A stretch of 64,000 nucleotides of DNA from Micromonospora aurantiaca ATCC 27029 (GTDB taxonomy: Bacteria; Actinomycetota; Actinomycetes; Mycobacteriales; Micromonosporaceae). The position numbers were made by a program, and so were the translations under genes. The stretch covers positions 6,529,501 to 6,593,500 of the forward strand of contig NC_014391.1 in the NCBI RefSeq assembly GCF_000145235.1, read 5' to 3'. This document shows positions 23,832-32,443 of the stretch, one piece after another; position 1 is the stretch's first letter; the number at the start of each line of letters is the position of its first letter. The notes beneath the pieces were generated by a model that ran no database searches, had not been told where the DNA came from, and saw only the letters and a list, made by a program, of their open reading frames with translations.

Positions 23832-25003
23832 CCGCCGGCCCGGCCGTCGCCGGACAGGTCCGCCGGAAGCTGCGCCTGGGCGTGGTCGCCACCGTCGTCA
23901 CGAGCGTGCTCGCCCTGCTCTGCTGCGTCGGCGGGGCCGGCGCCTTCCTCCTCACCGAACTCGGCGGCGACGAGGACGACCCGAAGCTCGCGGCCCTGAA
24001 CTGCGACCCCGCCTACCAGGTGAACCTGACCGGCGACATGCCGCGCTTCGCCGAGTACGGCGAGCGTCAGCTGCGCAACGCCGCGGTCATCATCAAGGTC
24101 GGCCAGGACATGAAGCTTCCCGCCCGCGGCTGGGTGATCGCGCTGGCCACCGCGATGCAGGAATCAGCGTTGCGCAACCTCGCCAACAGCACGGTGCCGG
24201 CGTCGCTCGCGTTGCCGCACGAGGGGGTCGGCGCCGACCACGACTCGCTGGGCCTGTTCCAGCAGCGGCCCGGGTGGGGCAGCGTTGAGCAGCGGATGAC
24301 GCCCTCGTACGCGGCCCGCAAGTTCTACCAGAAGATGGAGAAGGTGCCGGACTGGCAGCAGCGCCCGCTCACTGTGGTCGCCCAGAAAGTCCAGGTCAGC
24401 GCCTACCCCGACGCCTACGCCAAGCACGAGGAACTGGCCGGAGCCATCGTCGACGCGCTGGCCGGCGGCGCCGCCCGGACCGTGGAGATCGCCGGCAAGG
24501 CGGTGTGCGACGCCGCGGCCGGAGACCGGATCGCCGCCTCCGGCTGGACCGCGCCGCTGCCCGGCGGTGTGGTCTCCGGTTTCCGCACCACGGCCCGCCC
24601 CAGCCACCACGGCGTGGACCTGGCCGCCTCGAAGGGCACGCCGATCCACGCCGCCTCGGCGGGCCGGGTGCTGGTGGCCCGCTGCGACCCCGACCGCTCC
24701 GGGCGGCGGGACTGCGACCGGGACGGCTGGCCGAACAAGGGCGGCTGCGGATGGTTCGTGGACATCCTGCACGCAGGCGGATTCATCACCCGCTACTGCC
24801 ACATGGTCGAACGACCTCGCGTGGTGCCGGGTCAGGCGGTCGAGGCGGGCGAGGTCATCGGGATCTCCGGCAGCAGCGGCAACTCGTCCGGCCCGCACCT
24901 GCACTTCGAGGTGCACAAGAACGGCGACCGGTCCAGCAACGGGGCGGAGAACCCGGTGCCCTTCATGCGCAAGCGGGGCGCGCCCCTCGGCGAGACCGGG
25001 TGA
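23828..25003 (+). CDS. bifunctional cell-wall hydrolase: lysozyme-like plus M23 peptidase
   Basis: A 391-residue protein with one N-terminal membrane anchor (about residues 18-43). A lytic-transglycosylase/lysozyme-like domain follows (VIALATAMQESALRN supplies the likely catalytic Glu, then SLGLFQQRPGWGS). At the C-terminus is an M23 zinc endopeptidase domain with HHGVDLAA and GPHLHFEVH ligand motifs. In Gram-positive T4SS such enzymes open the peptidoglycan for the channel (the TcpG/VirB1 role). Both catalytic motifs look intact. It overlaps the VirB8-like gene by four bases. Confidence 0.82.
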   Translation: MTAGPAVAGQVRRKLRLGVVATVVTSVLALLCCVGGAGAFLLTELGGDEDDPKLAALNCDPAYQVNLTGDMPRFAEYGERQLRNAAVIIKVGQDMKLPARGWVIALATAMQESALRNLANSTVPASLALPHEGVGADHDSLGLFQQRPGWGSVEQRMTPSYAARKFYQKMEKVPDWQQRPLTVVAQKVQVSAYPDAYAKHEELAGAIVDALAGGAARTVEIAGKAVCDAAAGDRIAASGWTAPLPGGVVSGFRTTARPSHHGVDLAASKGTPIHAASAGRVLVARCDPDRSGRRDCDRDGWPNKGGCGWFVDILHAGGFITRYCHMVERPRVVPGQAVEAGEVIGISGSSGNSSGPHLHFEVHKNGDRSSNGAENPVPFMRKRGAPLGETG

Positions 25004-25013
25004 GGCCGGGCGG

Positions 25014-25613
25014 ATGAGCAACCCCCTGCCCGACCCGTTCGCCGACCGGCCCGACTGGGCGCCGCTGCCGCCCCGGCCGGTGGAGACCGTGCCCGCCACC
25101 GGCGGCACCGAGCTGCGCGGCCGCCGCGTGCTCGTCGGCCTGCCCGGCCTCGGCTGGCGTGGCGACCTGCGGGCCGACGATCGGGTGGTGCAGGGCAGCC
25201 GCACCTACGTACCGGTGATCCCGGAACACGAGTGGTACCGGGCCGAGGCCGAGCAGGTGGAGGTGTTCGCGCCGCTGGTACCTGTGGAACGGGTCTGGGT
25301 GGAGACCATCGGTGAGCGACGGCCGGTGGCCGGGGCGAGCGCCCCGGGTCTCCGGCTGGTCTCGCTGGACGTGCCGGAACGCCGGCCACCCACGCCGGTG
25401 TTCGAGGCCGACGCGGTGACCGGGCGGCGCGTGGTGCACGTGGACAACGGCGTGGAACGACGCGACCTGCGTGCCGTCACCGAGACCTACTCCGGCGCGG
25501 ACGGCGACATCTGCGTGCGGGTGGCCCCGGAACTGGAGTGGTACCGGTGGGCCTGGCGCGGCCAGGCGCCGACCACGTTGGAGGTGCCGGTGCACCTGCT
25601 CTGGCTGGAGTAG
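25014..25613 (+). CDS. unknown protein made of two copies of a beta-rich domain
   Basis: A 199-residue soluble protein that I do not recognise. Two segments of about 62 residues align along their length. The first begins GRRVLVGLPGLG and ends EWYRAEAEQ...VERVWVE; the second begins GRRVVHVDNGVE and ends EWYRWAWRG...VHLLWLE. Each has GRRV at the start, DLRA in the middle, EWYR, and a final WxE-type strand, so the gene arose by internal duplication. It follows the wall hydrolase by ten bases and is probably the last gene of the secretion operon. The start is ATG 25014 with GAGG upstream. Confidence 0.65.
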   Translation: MSNPLPDPFADRPDWAPLPPRPVETVPATGGTELRGRRVLVGLPGLGWRGDLRADDRVVQGSRTYVPVIPEHEWYRAEAEQVEVFAPLVPVERVWVETIGERRPVAGASAPGLRLVSLDVPERRPPTPVFEADAVTGRRVVHVDNGVERRDLRAVTETYSGADGDICVRVAPELEWYRWAWRGQAPTTLEVPVHLLWLE

Positions 25614-25620
25614 CCGGGAG

Positions 25621-26187
25621 TCAGTCGGCGCGCTGCGCCGAGCAGACGCCCCAGCCGTCGTCGCGTCTCGTCTCGAAACGCCACCTCTGCCGCTCACTCT
25701 GCGTGATGCCCTCGACGGAGGCGGAGATGATGAGGTCGACCTCGACCACCGCGACATCGCCGGACTCCTGAACGGCCAGCGGGCCCCAGCTCACCGAGAT
25801 CGTCGTGTTGAAGCGCTGCTCCCGGGCCGCAAGGTCGTCGCGAAGCGCACGCAATGCGTCAGCGTCCACCCTTCCAGCGCAGTCGAACTCCTGGGCTTTC
25901 GTGTCGTTGCGGTCCACGAGGAAGGCTCGGAGATAGTTGTCCACCACGACGTCGGGAGCGCTTCGGTCCGGGGCGGTCGCGCGGTCGTACAGCACGAACC
26001 CGACCACACCGCCCACGGTGCACAGCACCGCCAGCACCCCCGCGACGACAGCGAGCACTGTGCGCACCGGACGCTTGGGGCGTACCGGGGCGGGAGCGGG
26101 CGCGAGGGGCGCCAACTGCTCCGGCGGGGTCCGCTGCGCCGGTACTCGGGACACCTGGGAACCGGCGGGGGGCTGCACTGATTCCAC
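25621..26187 (-). CDS. single-pass membrane protein with an NTF2-like extracellular domain (Rv0361-like)
   Basis: A 188-residue protein, the only minus-strand gene inside the cluster. A Pro-rich cytoplasmic N-terminus is followed by one helix (about residues 43-67) and a C-terminal domain with two Cys residues (DCAGRVD and WGVCSAQ), likely disulfide-bonded outside the cell. The layout resembles mycobacterial Rv0361-type or Mce-associated membrane proteins and the VirB8 fold. Its precise role is unknown. It converges on the duplicated-domain gene with a 7-base gap, and diverges from the FtsK-like gene across 183 bases. Confidence 0.55.
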   Translation of the reverse strand: MESVQPPAGSQVSRVPAQRTPPEQLAPLAPAPAPVRPKRPVRTVLAVVAGVLAVLCTVGGVVGFVLYDRATAPDRSAPDVVVDNYLRAFLVDRNDTKAQEFDCAGRVDADALRALRDDLAAREQRFNTTISVSWGPLAVQESGDVAVVEVDLIISASVEGITQSERQRWRFETRRDDGWGVCSAQRAD

Positions 26188-26370
26188 CTCCTGAGGCTAT
26201 CGGCTGCGCGTCGCGTACCCAATGCCTGGAACCGGCGGATCGTGGCGAACCGCCGGGCGGACGCCGACCGGCGGCGGGGTGAGGCTGCTCACCGCCGACC
26301 AGCTCACCGCGCCGACCGACATCCCGGTGGACGGCCGCCGCCTGGGTTACCGTCACACCTCGGGGAGGAC

Positions 26371-28974
26371 ATGTCAGCCTCGGAAAGAGAGGTGGACGCG
26401 GTGGCGACTCCGAAGGCGCGCGCCGGCCGGGCCGCCGCGCTGCACCGCCGGGCCGAGGCCGCCGCGACGGCGGCGGCGGGCATCCTCGACGAGATCCGGC
26501 CCGCGCCGGCCGACCACCACCGGCAGTACGAGCTGGCCGAGCGCCTACGGGCGGCTGCAGAAGTAGCTGCGCCGGGTTGGGCCGGCGGGCCGCTGGAGTC
26601 GCTGAGCGCGACGACGCCTCCCGGTGACGGCCTGCCGCCGCTGGTCCGGGTGGGCACCGCGGCGCCGCTCGACGACGCCCGCTTCCCCGCGCTGGTGCCG
26701 TTGCTCGGCAGCGGCCATGTGAGCCTCGACGCCGACGCCTCCGACGCCCGGGTGGCCGGGCTGCTCCGCGCGCTGCTGCTGCGCGTGTTCGCCGCGACCC
26801 CGGCGGGCGCGCTGCTGGCCCGCGCGGTCGACGACGGTTCCGGTGCGACGTTCGCCGGGTACGCGCCGCTCGCCGACGCCGGCCTGCTGCCCCCGCCCGC
26901 CACCGACCTCGCCGGGATGCGTGCGGTGCTGGCCGAGGCGGAGCAGTGGGTGGCGGCCGGAACGGCCCGGCAGCGCGGGCACGACCGGACGCTGCTGCTC
27001 GTGGTGGCCGCGCTGCCCGACGGTACGACTACCGCCGACCTGGACCGGCTCGCCGGACTGGCCGAGGGCGGGCCGCGCGCCGGGCTGCATCTGGTGCTCG
27101 CCGGCTGGCCGGACGGCAGTCCGCTGCCGCGCGCCACCCCGGTCACGGTCCGCACCGCGTACGCGCTGGTCGGCGACCCGCCCGGCGCCGGCTTCAGCAG
27201 TCCCGGCGCCGAGCCGCCGGTCGGCTTGAACTCGCCCGTGTTCCTCGACGAGGATCCGCCCGCCGATCTGGTCGCGGACGTGTGCGCGCGGTTGGCCCGG
27301 CAGATCGAGGACGGCTCCCGCCTCTCGCTGCGTGACCTGCTGCCGGCCGACGGCTTCTGGACGGCCGGCTCGGCCGACGGACTGAGCACCACTGTGGGTG
27401 ACGCCGCCGGGCGCCCGGTCAGCCTGGGCTTCACCGAGCTGACGCCGCACTGGCTGGTGAGCGGCCGGGGTCAGGCGGGCCGGTCGGCGTTCCTGACCGA
27501 CGCACTGTTCGGCCTCGCCACTCGGTACGGCCCGGACGAGCTGGCGCTCTACCTCGCCGACCTGGCCGACGGCGAGTCGTTCGTGGAGTTCCTCCAGACC
27601 GAGCGGGACCGTTCCTGGGTGCCGCAGGTGCGCGCCACCGGGATGGCGGCCGACCGGGAGTACGTGGCCGACCTGTTCGGCGAGCTGGAGGCGGAGCTGC
27701 GCCGCCGCGAGGAGGCGTCCCGGCGGGCCGGTGGGCAGCGCTACGCCGAGCTGCGCCAGCACCAGCCGCTCCCACGCATCGTCTGCGTGGTCGACAACTT
27801 CCCGCTGGCGCTGCGCGAGCGGGACCGGCTCGCCGCCGACCTGCTGGCCCGGCTGGACGCGCTCGCCCGCGCCGGCCGGTCGTACGGGATCCACCTGGTG
27901 CTGGCCGGCGAGGGTGACCTGGGCATCGGCGGCCCACGTGACCCGCTGCTCGGCCAGTTCCCGGTGCGGGTGGCGCTGCCCGGCGGCTCGGCGGTGCTGG
28001 AACCGGCGAACGACTCGGCCGCCGGGCTGCCGGTGGGCAGCGCGGTGGTGAACACGGCGGGTGGCCTGGGCGGTCCGCGCGGCGCGACCCGGGGGCACGA
28101 GCGGATGATCCGTTTCCCGGATCCGTACGAGGATCCCGCGGTCCTGACCGACCTGCGGCGACGGCTCTGGGAGGCGCGGGGCGAGTCGGCGACCCCGCCG
28201 GTGGTCTTCGCCGGGTACGCCCGCCCGCTGCTAGCCAACGATCCGCGGCACCGGGCCGCGCTCGCCGGCCGGGCCCACGCGCCCGCCGCGTTGCTGGGCC
28301 GGGCGGTGGACGTGCGGCGGTCCACTGTGACGGTGCCGCTGGGGCCGGGCGCGGGGCGGAACCTGGCCGTCCTGGGGCGGGACGAGGAGGCCGAGCGGCT
28401 GCTGGTCACGGCGGTACGCAGCGCGGCGGCAGCGCATCCGGGCACGGCCCGGTTCGTGCTGGCGCCGCTGGCGAACGGCTCGGCCGAGCCGGCCGGGGTG
28501 CTCGCCGCCGAGCTGGCCGGACGCCACCGGGTGGAGACCGTCGACGCGGCCGGGTTGCGGACCGCCATGGAGTCGGATGAGCCGGGCTACCTGGTGGTGT
28601 TCGGGCTGGACGTGCCGGACGCCACCGAGCTGCCGCCCGACCTGCTGCGGACGCTGCTGCTGGAAGGTCCGCCCGCCGGCCGGCACCTGCTCGGCTGGTG
28701 GCGGACACCGGCTCCGCTGGCCGGACTGCTCGGCCCGGAGGGCGAGGTGGACAAGCTCACCGCCGTGGCGGTCACCGACGTTCCGGGCGGCCGGCTGGAG
28801 CAGCTCTTCGACCGCCCGGTCTGGTGGCGGCCCCGGCCGGGACGCGCGGTGCTCTGGGACGGCCCGGACGAGCAGGGCACGGTCTTCGTGCCGTTCGGCA
28901 CAGCCGAGGTGGCGACCGCGCGGGTCGAGCCGGACCCGCGGCCGACTGACCGCGCCGGGGAGGGGGCGGCATGA
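26371..28974 (+). CDS. FtsK/SpoIIIE-like protein with degenerate Walker motifs
   Basis: An 867-residue protein resembling actinobacterial FtsK/SpoIIIE-family ATPases. An N-terminal helical region is followed by an ATPase-like fold with YGPDELALYLADLADGESF, equivalent to the YGPDELxLYLLDFKEG segment of active relatives. The P-loop reads GRGQAGRS, with Arg371 where Lys is expected. The Walker B region reads VVDNF, with Asn476 where the catalytic Glu is expected. A second, more divergent ATPase-like half follows. It is probably a pseudo-ATPase. The start is ATG 26371 with GGGGAGGAC just upstream; an open frame further upstream is not used. The stop overlaps the next gene as ATGA. Confidence 0.7.
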   Translation: MSASEREVDAVATPKARAGRAAALHRRAEAAATAAAGILDEIRPAPADHHRQYELAERLRAAAEVAAPGWAGGPLESLSATTPPGDGLPPLVRVGTAAPLDDARFPALVPLLGSGHVSLDADASDARVAGLLRALLLRVFAATPAGALLARAVDDGSGATFAGYAPLADAGLLPPPATDLAGMRAVLAEAEQWVAAGTARQRGHDRTLLLVVAALPDGTTTADLDRLAGLAEGGPRAGLHLVLAGWPDGSPLPRATPVTVRTAYALVGDPPGAGFSSPGAEPPVGLNSPVFLDEDPPADLVADVCARLARQIEDGSRLSLRDLLPADGFWTAGSADGLSTTVGDAAGRPVSLGFTELTPHWLVSGRGQAGRSAFLTDALFGLATRYGPDELALYLADLADGESFVEFLQTERDRSWVPQVRATGMAADREYVADLFGELEAELRRREEASRRAGGQRYAELRQHQPLPRIVCVVDNFPLALRERDRLAADLLARLDALARAGRSYGIHLVLAGEGDLGIGGPRDPLLGQFPVRVALPGGSAVLEPANDSAAGLPVGSAVVNTAGGLGGPRGATRGHERMIRFPDPYEDPAVLTDLRRRLWEARGESATPPVVFAGYARPLLANDPRHRAALAGRAHAPAALLGRAVDVRRSTVTVPLGPGAGRNLAVLGRDEEAERLLVTAVRSAAAAHPGTARFVLAPLANGSAEPAGVLAAELAGRHRVETVDAAGLRTAMESDEPGYLVVFGLDVPDATELPPDLLRTLLLEGPPAGRHLLGWWRTPAPLAGLLGPEGEVDKLTAVAVTDVPGGRLEQLFDRPVWWRPRPGRAVLWDGPDEQGTVFVPFGTAEVATARVEPDPRPTDRAGEGAA

Positions 28975-29672
28975 GCGAGACCGGCACGGCCGTACCGGGG
29001 CCCCGCGCGGGTGGCCCGACCACCGTGGCGGACCCCGCCGAGTCGGCCTGGGCGGAGTACGTTGCTGCCGCGCGGGCGCTCGACGGCGTACGCCGGGCGG
29101 CGGCCACCGCTGCCGGCGAGCAGGCACGGTCGGTGGCCGCGGCCCGCGAGGAGCTGACAGCGGTACGCGAACGACTGGCGCCGCAGCAGTCCCGGCTGCG
29201 TGATCTGGGCGTACCGGCGATGTCGCTGGTCCCGACGCCGCCGGAGGTGACCGAGGCGGCCCGGTCGATGGCGGGTGGGCCGTCGGCGGTGCTGGCGGTG
29301 CTGCGCGCGGCCGGGGACTGGGCGGACGCGGCGGACGACACGTTGAGCGCGCGTGGCCTGCCGCGGCTGGCCCGGTGGCCGGCCCGGCCGCGCAACCTGC
29401 TGGTGTACGGGCCGCTGGCGCTCGTGGTGCCGCTGCTCCAGCTGGTGCTGTACGCGGTCGCCGGTCCGGGGCCGGTGACGGTGCTGGCGCTGCTCGTGGG
29501 GCTGCCGCTGCCGGCTGTCGCGTTCATGCTGGGCTGGCTCGCGGTGGGGCGTGTCTTCCGCCCGCGGCCCACCGACCGGGTGGACCGGACACCCCGCTTC
29601 GGCGCCCTGGTCTGTCTGGTCCCGGCGGTGCTCACCGCCGCCGGCCTGCTGCTCGCCATGCTGCCCGACTGA
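28971..29672 (+). CDS. coiled-coil protein with three C-terminal membrane helices
   Basis: A 233-residue protein. The N-terminal 130 residues are helical, with a predicted coiled coil (EQARSVAAAREELTAVRERL); three hydrophobic segments follow (about 140-165, 168-190 and 212-231). I do not recognise the family. Its ATG overlaps the FtsK-like gene by four bases, so the two are almost certainly made together. It may anchor that protein at the membrane. A strong hairpin follows directly. Confidence 0.6.
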   Translation: MSETGTAVPGPRAGGPTTVADPAESAWAEYVAAARALDGVRRAAATAAGEQARSVAAAREELTAVRERLAPQQSRLRDLGVPAMSLVPTPPEVTEAARSMAGGPSAVLAVLRAAGDWADAADDTLSARGLPRLARWPARPRNLLVYGPLALVVPLLQLVLYAVAGPGPVTVLALLVGLPLPAVAFMLGWLAVGRVFRPRPTDRVDRTPRFGALVCLVPAVLTAAGLLLAMLPD

Positions 29673-29712
29673 CGACGGCCGCGCCCTCCCGGGCGGGAGT
29701 ACGCGGCCGTCG
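29673..29712. terminator. bidirectional terminator hairpin
   Basis: CGACGGCCGCG (29673-29683) pairs with CGCGGCCGTCG (29702-29712). An inner CTCCC/GGGAG stem extends the structure. It lies between the convergent coiled-coil gene and folE, so it can terminate both. Confidence 0.75.
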
Positions 29713-29726
29713 ATGTCGGTCGGGAG

Positions 29727-30344
29727 TCAGCGGGCCATGATCAGCGCCATCGCCTCGGCCCGCGACTTCGCGTCGTTCTGAAGGCCGCCGCGCACGGCGG
29801 ACGTGATGGTCTTCGCGCCGGACTTCTGGATGCCGCGCATCGCCATGCACATGTGCTCGCACTCCAGCACCACGATCACGCCGCGCGGGGCGAGGCTGGA
29901 CATCAGCAGGTCGGCGATCTGCGAGGTCAGCCGCTCCTGCACCTGCGGCCGGCGGGCGAACACCTCGACCAGCCGGGCCAGCTTGGACAGGCCGGTGATC
30001 CGGCCGTCCGGGCCGGGGATGTAGCCGATGTGCGCGCTGCCCCGGAACGGCAGCAGGTGGTGCTCGCAGAGGCTCATCACGTCGATGTCCCGGACGAGCA
30101 CCAGCTCCTCGTGGTTGGCCTCGAACGTGGTGCGGAGCACCTGCGCGGGGTCGACCCGCAGGCCGGCGAAGAGTTCGGCGTACGCGCGGGCGACCCGGGC
30201 GGGCGTCTGCTGGAGGCCGTCACGGTCCGGGTCCTCGCCGACAGCGATGAGGATCTCGCGGACCGCCTTCTCGATCCGGGCGAGGTCGACGCTGTCCTCC
30301 ACCGGGCCACCGGTGAGCTTGCCGCTGATCAGGCGCGCGGCCAC
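29727..30344 (-). CDS. folE: GTP cyclohydrolase I
   Basis: FolE converts GTP to 7,8-dihydroneopterin triphosphate, the first step of folate synthesis. The 205 residues include the zinc and active-site motifs SLCEHHLLPF and ECEHMCM, plus GLSKLARLVEVFARRPQ. GTG 30344 is the only conventional start in frame upstream of the core, but it lacks a Shine-Dalgarno. The frame continues open to the ftsH stop, and the extension has good codon bias (ALDYVAARL), so a non-standard start such as the CTG at 30434, overlapping the ftsH stop, is possible. It follows ftsH on the same strand. Confidence 0.93.
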   Translation of the reverse strand: MAARLISGKLTGGPVEDSVDLARIEKAVREILIAVGEDPDRDGLQQTPARVARAYAELFAGLRVDPAQVLRTTFEANHEELVLVRDIDVMSLCEHHLLPFRGSAHIGYIPGPDGRITGLSKLARLVEVFARRPQVQERLTSQIADLLMSSLAPRGVIVVLECEHMCMAMRGIQKSGAKTITSAVRGGLQNDAKSRAEAMALIMAR

Positions 30345-30430
30345 GTAGTCGAGCGCGTCGTCCCCGTCGGGCTCGGTCGCGGAGACGGCCGACTCCCTGT
30401 GGTGGGAGCCGGCCGTCGTCGGATCGCTGT

Positions 30431-32443
30431 TCAGTGCGTACCGTCCGAGTTGTTGCTGGAACCACCGATCGAGGCGGCGGCGTCGGCGCGGGACTGCGCC
30501 GCCAGCGCCTCCTTCTCGGCCGGCGTGAGCACCGGCGGCTCGGTGGAGGGCAGACGCTTGCCGAAGCCGTGGTACGGCGCCATCGGCGGGCGCTTGACCA
30601 CCCGCGCGCAGATCCGGGCCATGTCGGCGGTGGAGAGCGTCTCCTTCTCCATCAGCTCCAGGACCATGTTGTCCAGGACGTCCCGGTATTCCACCAGGAT
30701 CTCCCAGGCCTCGTCGTGGGCCAGCTCGATCAGCGCGCGCATCTCGCCGTCGATCTCGGCGGCCACCGCGTCGGAGTAGTCCCGCTCGTGGCCCATGTTG
30801 CGGCCGAGGAACGGCTCGTCGCCGCTGGTGCCGTACTTGATCGCACCGAGCTTGGAGCTCATGCCGTACTGCGTGATCATCGCGCGGGCCAGCTGCGTGG
30901 CCTTCTCGATGTCGTTGCCGGCGCCGGTGGTCGGCTCGTGGAAGACCAGTTCCTCGGCCGCCCGGCCACCCAGCGCGTACGCCAGGGTGTCGATCATCTC
31001 GGCCCGGGTCTGGGTGTACTTGTCCTCCGTCGGGAGGACGAGCGTGTGACCCAGCGAGCGACCCCGGGACAGGATGGTCACCTTGTGCACCGGCGCGGCG
31101 TGCGGCAGCGCCCAGGCGACCAGCGCGTGCCCACCCTCGTGGTACGCGGTGATCTTCTTCTCCTGGTCGCTCATCACCCGGGTCCGGCGCTGCGGGCCGG
31201 CGATCACCCGGTCGATCGACTCCTCCAGGGAGTCGTTGGTGATCGCCCGCTGCTCCTTACGAGCGGTGAGCAGCGCGGCCTCGTTGATCACGTTGGCCAG
31301 GTCGGCGCCGCTGAAGCCAGGGGTACGCCGGGCGACCGCGTCGAGGTCGACGTCGGGCGTGAACGGCTTGCCCTTGGCGTGCACCCGCAGGATGGCCTTG
31401 CGGCCCTCCATGTCGGGGGCGTCGACCGGGATCTGCCTGTCGAACCGGCCGGGGCGCAGCAGCGCCGGGTCGAGGATGTCCGGACGGTTGGTGGCGGCGA
31501 TCAGGATGACGCCGCCCTTGGTGTCGAAGCCGTCCATCTCGACCAGCAGCTGGTTGAGCGTCTGCTCCCGCTCGTCGTGACCGCCGCCCATGCCGGCGCC
31601 ACGGTGGCGGCCGACCGCGTCGATCTCGTCGACGAAGACGATCGCCGGGGCGTTCGACTTGGCCTGCTCGAACAGGTCGCGGACGCGGCTGGCGCCGACA
31701 CCGACGAACATCTCGACGAAGTCGGAGCCGGAGATGGAGTAGAAGGGCACCCCGGCCTCGCCGGCGACCGCGCGGGCCAGCAGCGTCTTACCGGTACCGG
31801 GCGGGCCGAACAGCAGCACGCCCTTCGGGATCTTGGCGCCCAGGGCCTGGTATTTCGCCGGGTTCTGCAGGAAGTCCTTGATCTCGTGCAGTTCCTCGAC
31901 GGCCTCGTCCGCACCCGCGACATCAGCGAAGGTGGTCTTCGGCGTGTCCTTGGTGATCATCTTCGCCTTGGACTTGCCGAAGTTGAGCACCCGGGAGCCG
32001 CCGCCCTGCATCTGCGACATGAAGAACAGCAGCAGGAGCACGAGCAGCGCGATGGGAAGCAGGTTGACCAGCAGGCTGACCCAGATGCTGTCCGACGACA
32101 CCTTGGTGTCGACCGGGCCGGTGATGCGGTCCGCCGCCTCGGCCTCGCGTACCTGGTTCCAGACCTGGCCGCCGACCTCGTACGGGAACTGCGCCTCGAT
32201 CTTGTCAGTGGTGGTGTCGCCGTCGAACTTGGCCTTGTCCTTCAGGTCGAGCTGGAGCGTCTGCTCCTTGTCCTGGAAGACGACCTTCTCGATGCCACCC
32301 TTGTTGAGCTGGTCGAGCGCGACGGACGTGTCCACCCGGTGGTAGCTGGGACCAGCGGTGAACAGTTGACTGAGCACAACGGCGCCGAGGATGACCAGGA
32401 TGATCCAGACCACCGGTCGGCGGAAGAAACGCGTACGTTCCAT
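30431..32443 (-). CDS. ftsH: ATP-dependent zinc metalloprotease FtsH
   Basis: A membrane-bound AAA+ protease that degrades misfolded membrane proteins and selected regulators. The 670 residues include an N-terminal helix (MERTRFFRRPVVWIILVIL), an extracytoplasmic domain and a second helix (SLLVNLLPIALLVLLLLFF). The AAA module has GPPGTGKT (Lys219), IVFVDEIDAVG and the second region of homology. The zinc site is HEGGH (residues 435-439). ATG 32443 is chosen because the family begins with this helix; the open frame continues upstream without family similarity. The C-terminal Ser/Asn-rich tail is not conserved. Confidence 0.97.
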   Translation of the reverse strand: MERTRFFRRPVVWIILVILGAVVLSQLFTAGPSYHRVDTSVALDQLNKGGIEKVVFQDKEQTLQLDLKDKAKFDGDTTTDKIEAQFPYEVGGQVWNQVREAEAADRITGPVDTKVSSDSIWVSLLVNLLPIALLVLLLLFFMSQMQGGGSRVLNFGKSKAKMITKDTPKTTFADVAGADEAVEELHEIKDFLQNPAKYQALGAKIPKGVLLFGPPGTGKTLLARAVAGEAGVPFYSISGSDFVEMFVGVGASRVRDLFEQAKSNAPAIVFVDEIDAVGRHRGAGMGGGHDEREQTLNQLLVEMDGFDTKGGVILIAATNRPDILDPALLRPGRFDRQIPVDAPDMEGRKAILRVHAKGKPFTPDVDLDAVARRTPGFSGADLANVINEAALLTARKEQRAITNDSLEESIDRVIAGPQRRTRVMSDQEKKITAYHEGGHALVAWALPHAAPVHKVTILSRGRSLGHTLVLPTEDKYTQTRAEMIDTLAYALGGRAAEELVFHEPTTGAGNDIEKATQLARAMITQYGMSSKLGAIKYGTSGDEPFLGRNMGHERDYSDAVAAEIDGEMRALIELAHDEAWEILVEYRDVLDNMVLELMEKETLSTADMARICARVVKRPPMAPYHGFGKRLPSTEPPVLTPAEKEALAAQSRADAAASIGGSSNNSDGTH

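Noticed and set aside
16853..29726. Calling the secretion-like cluster an integrative conjugative element
   Set aside because: No integrase, relaxase, tRNA target, direct repeats or origin of transfer could be seen, and its base composition looks like the surroundings.
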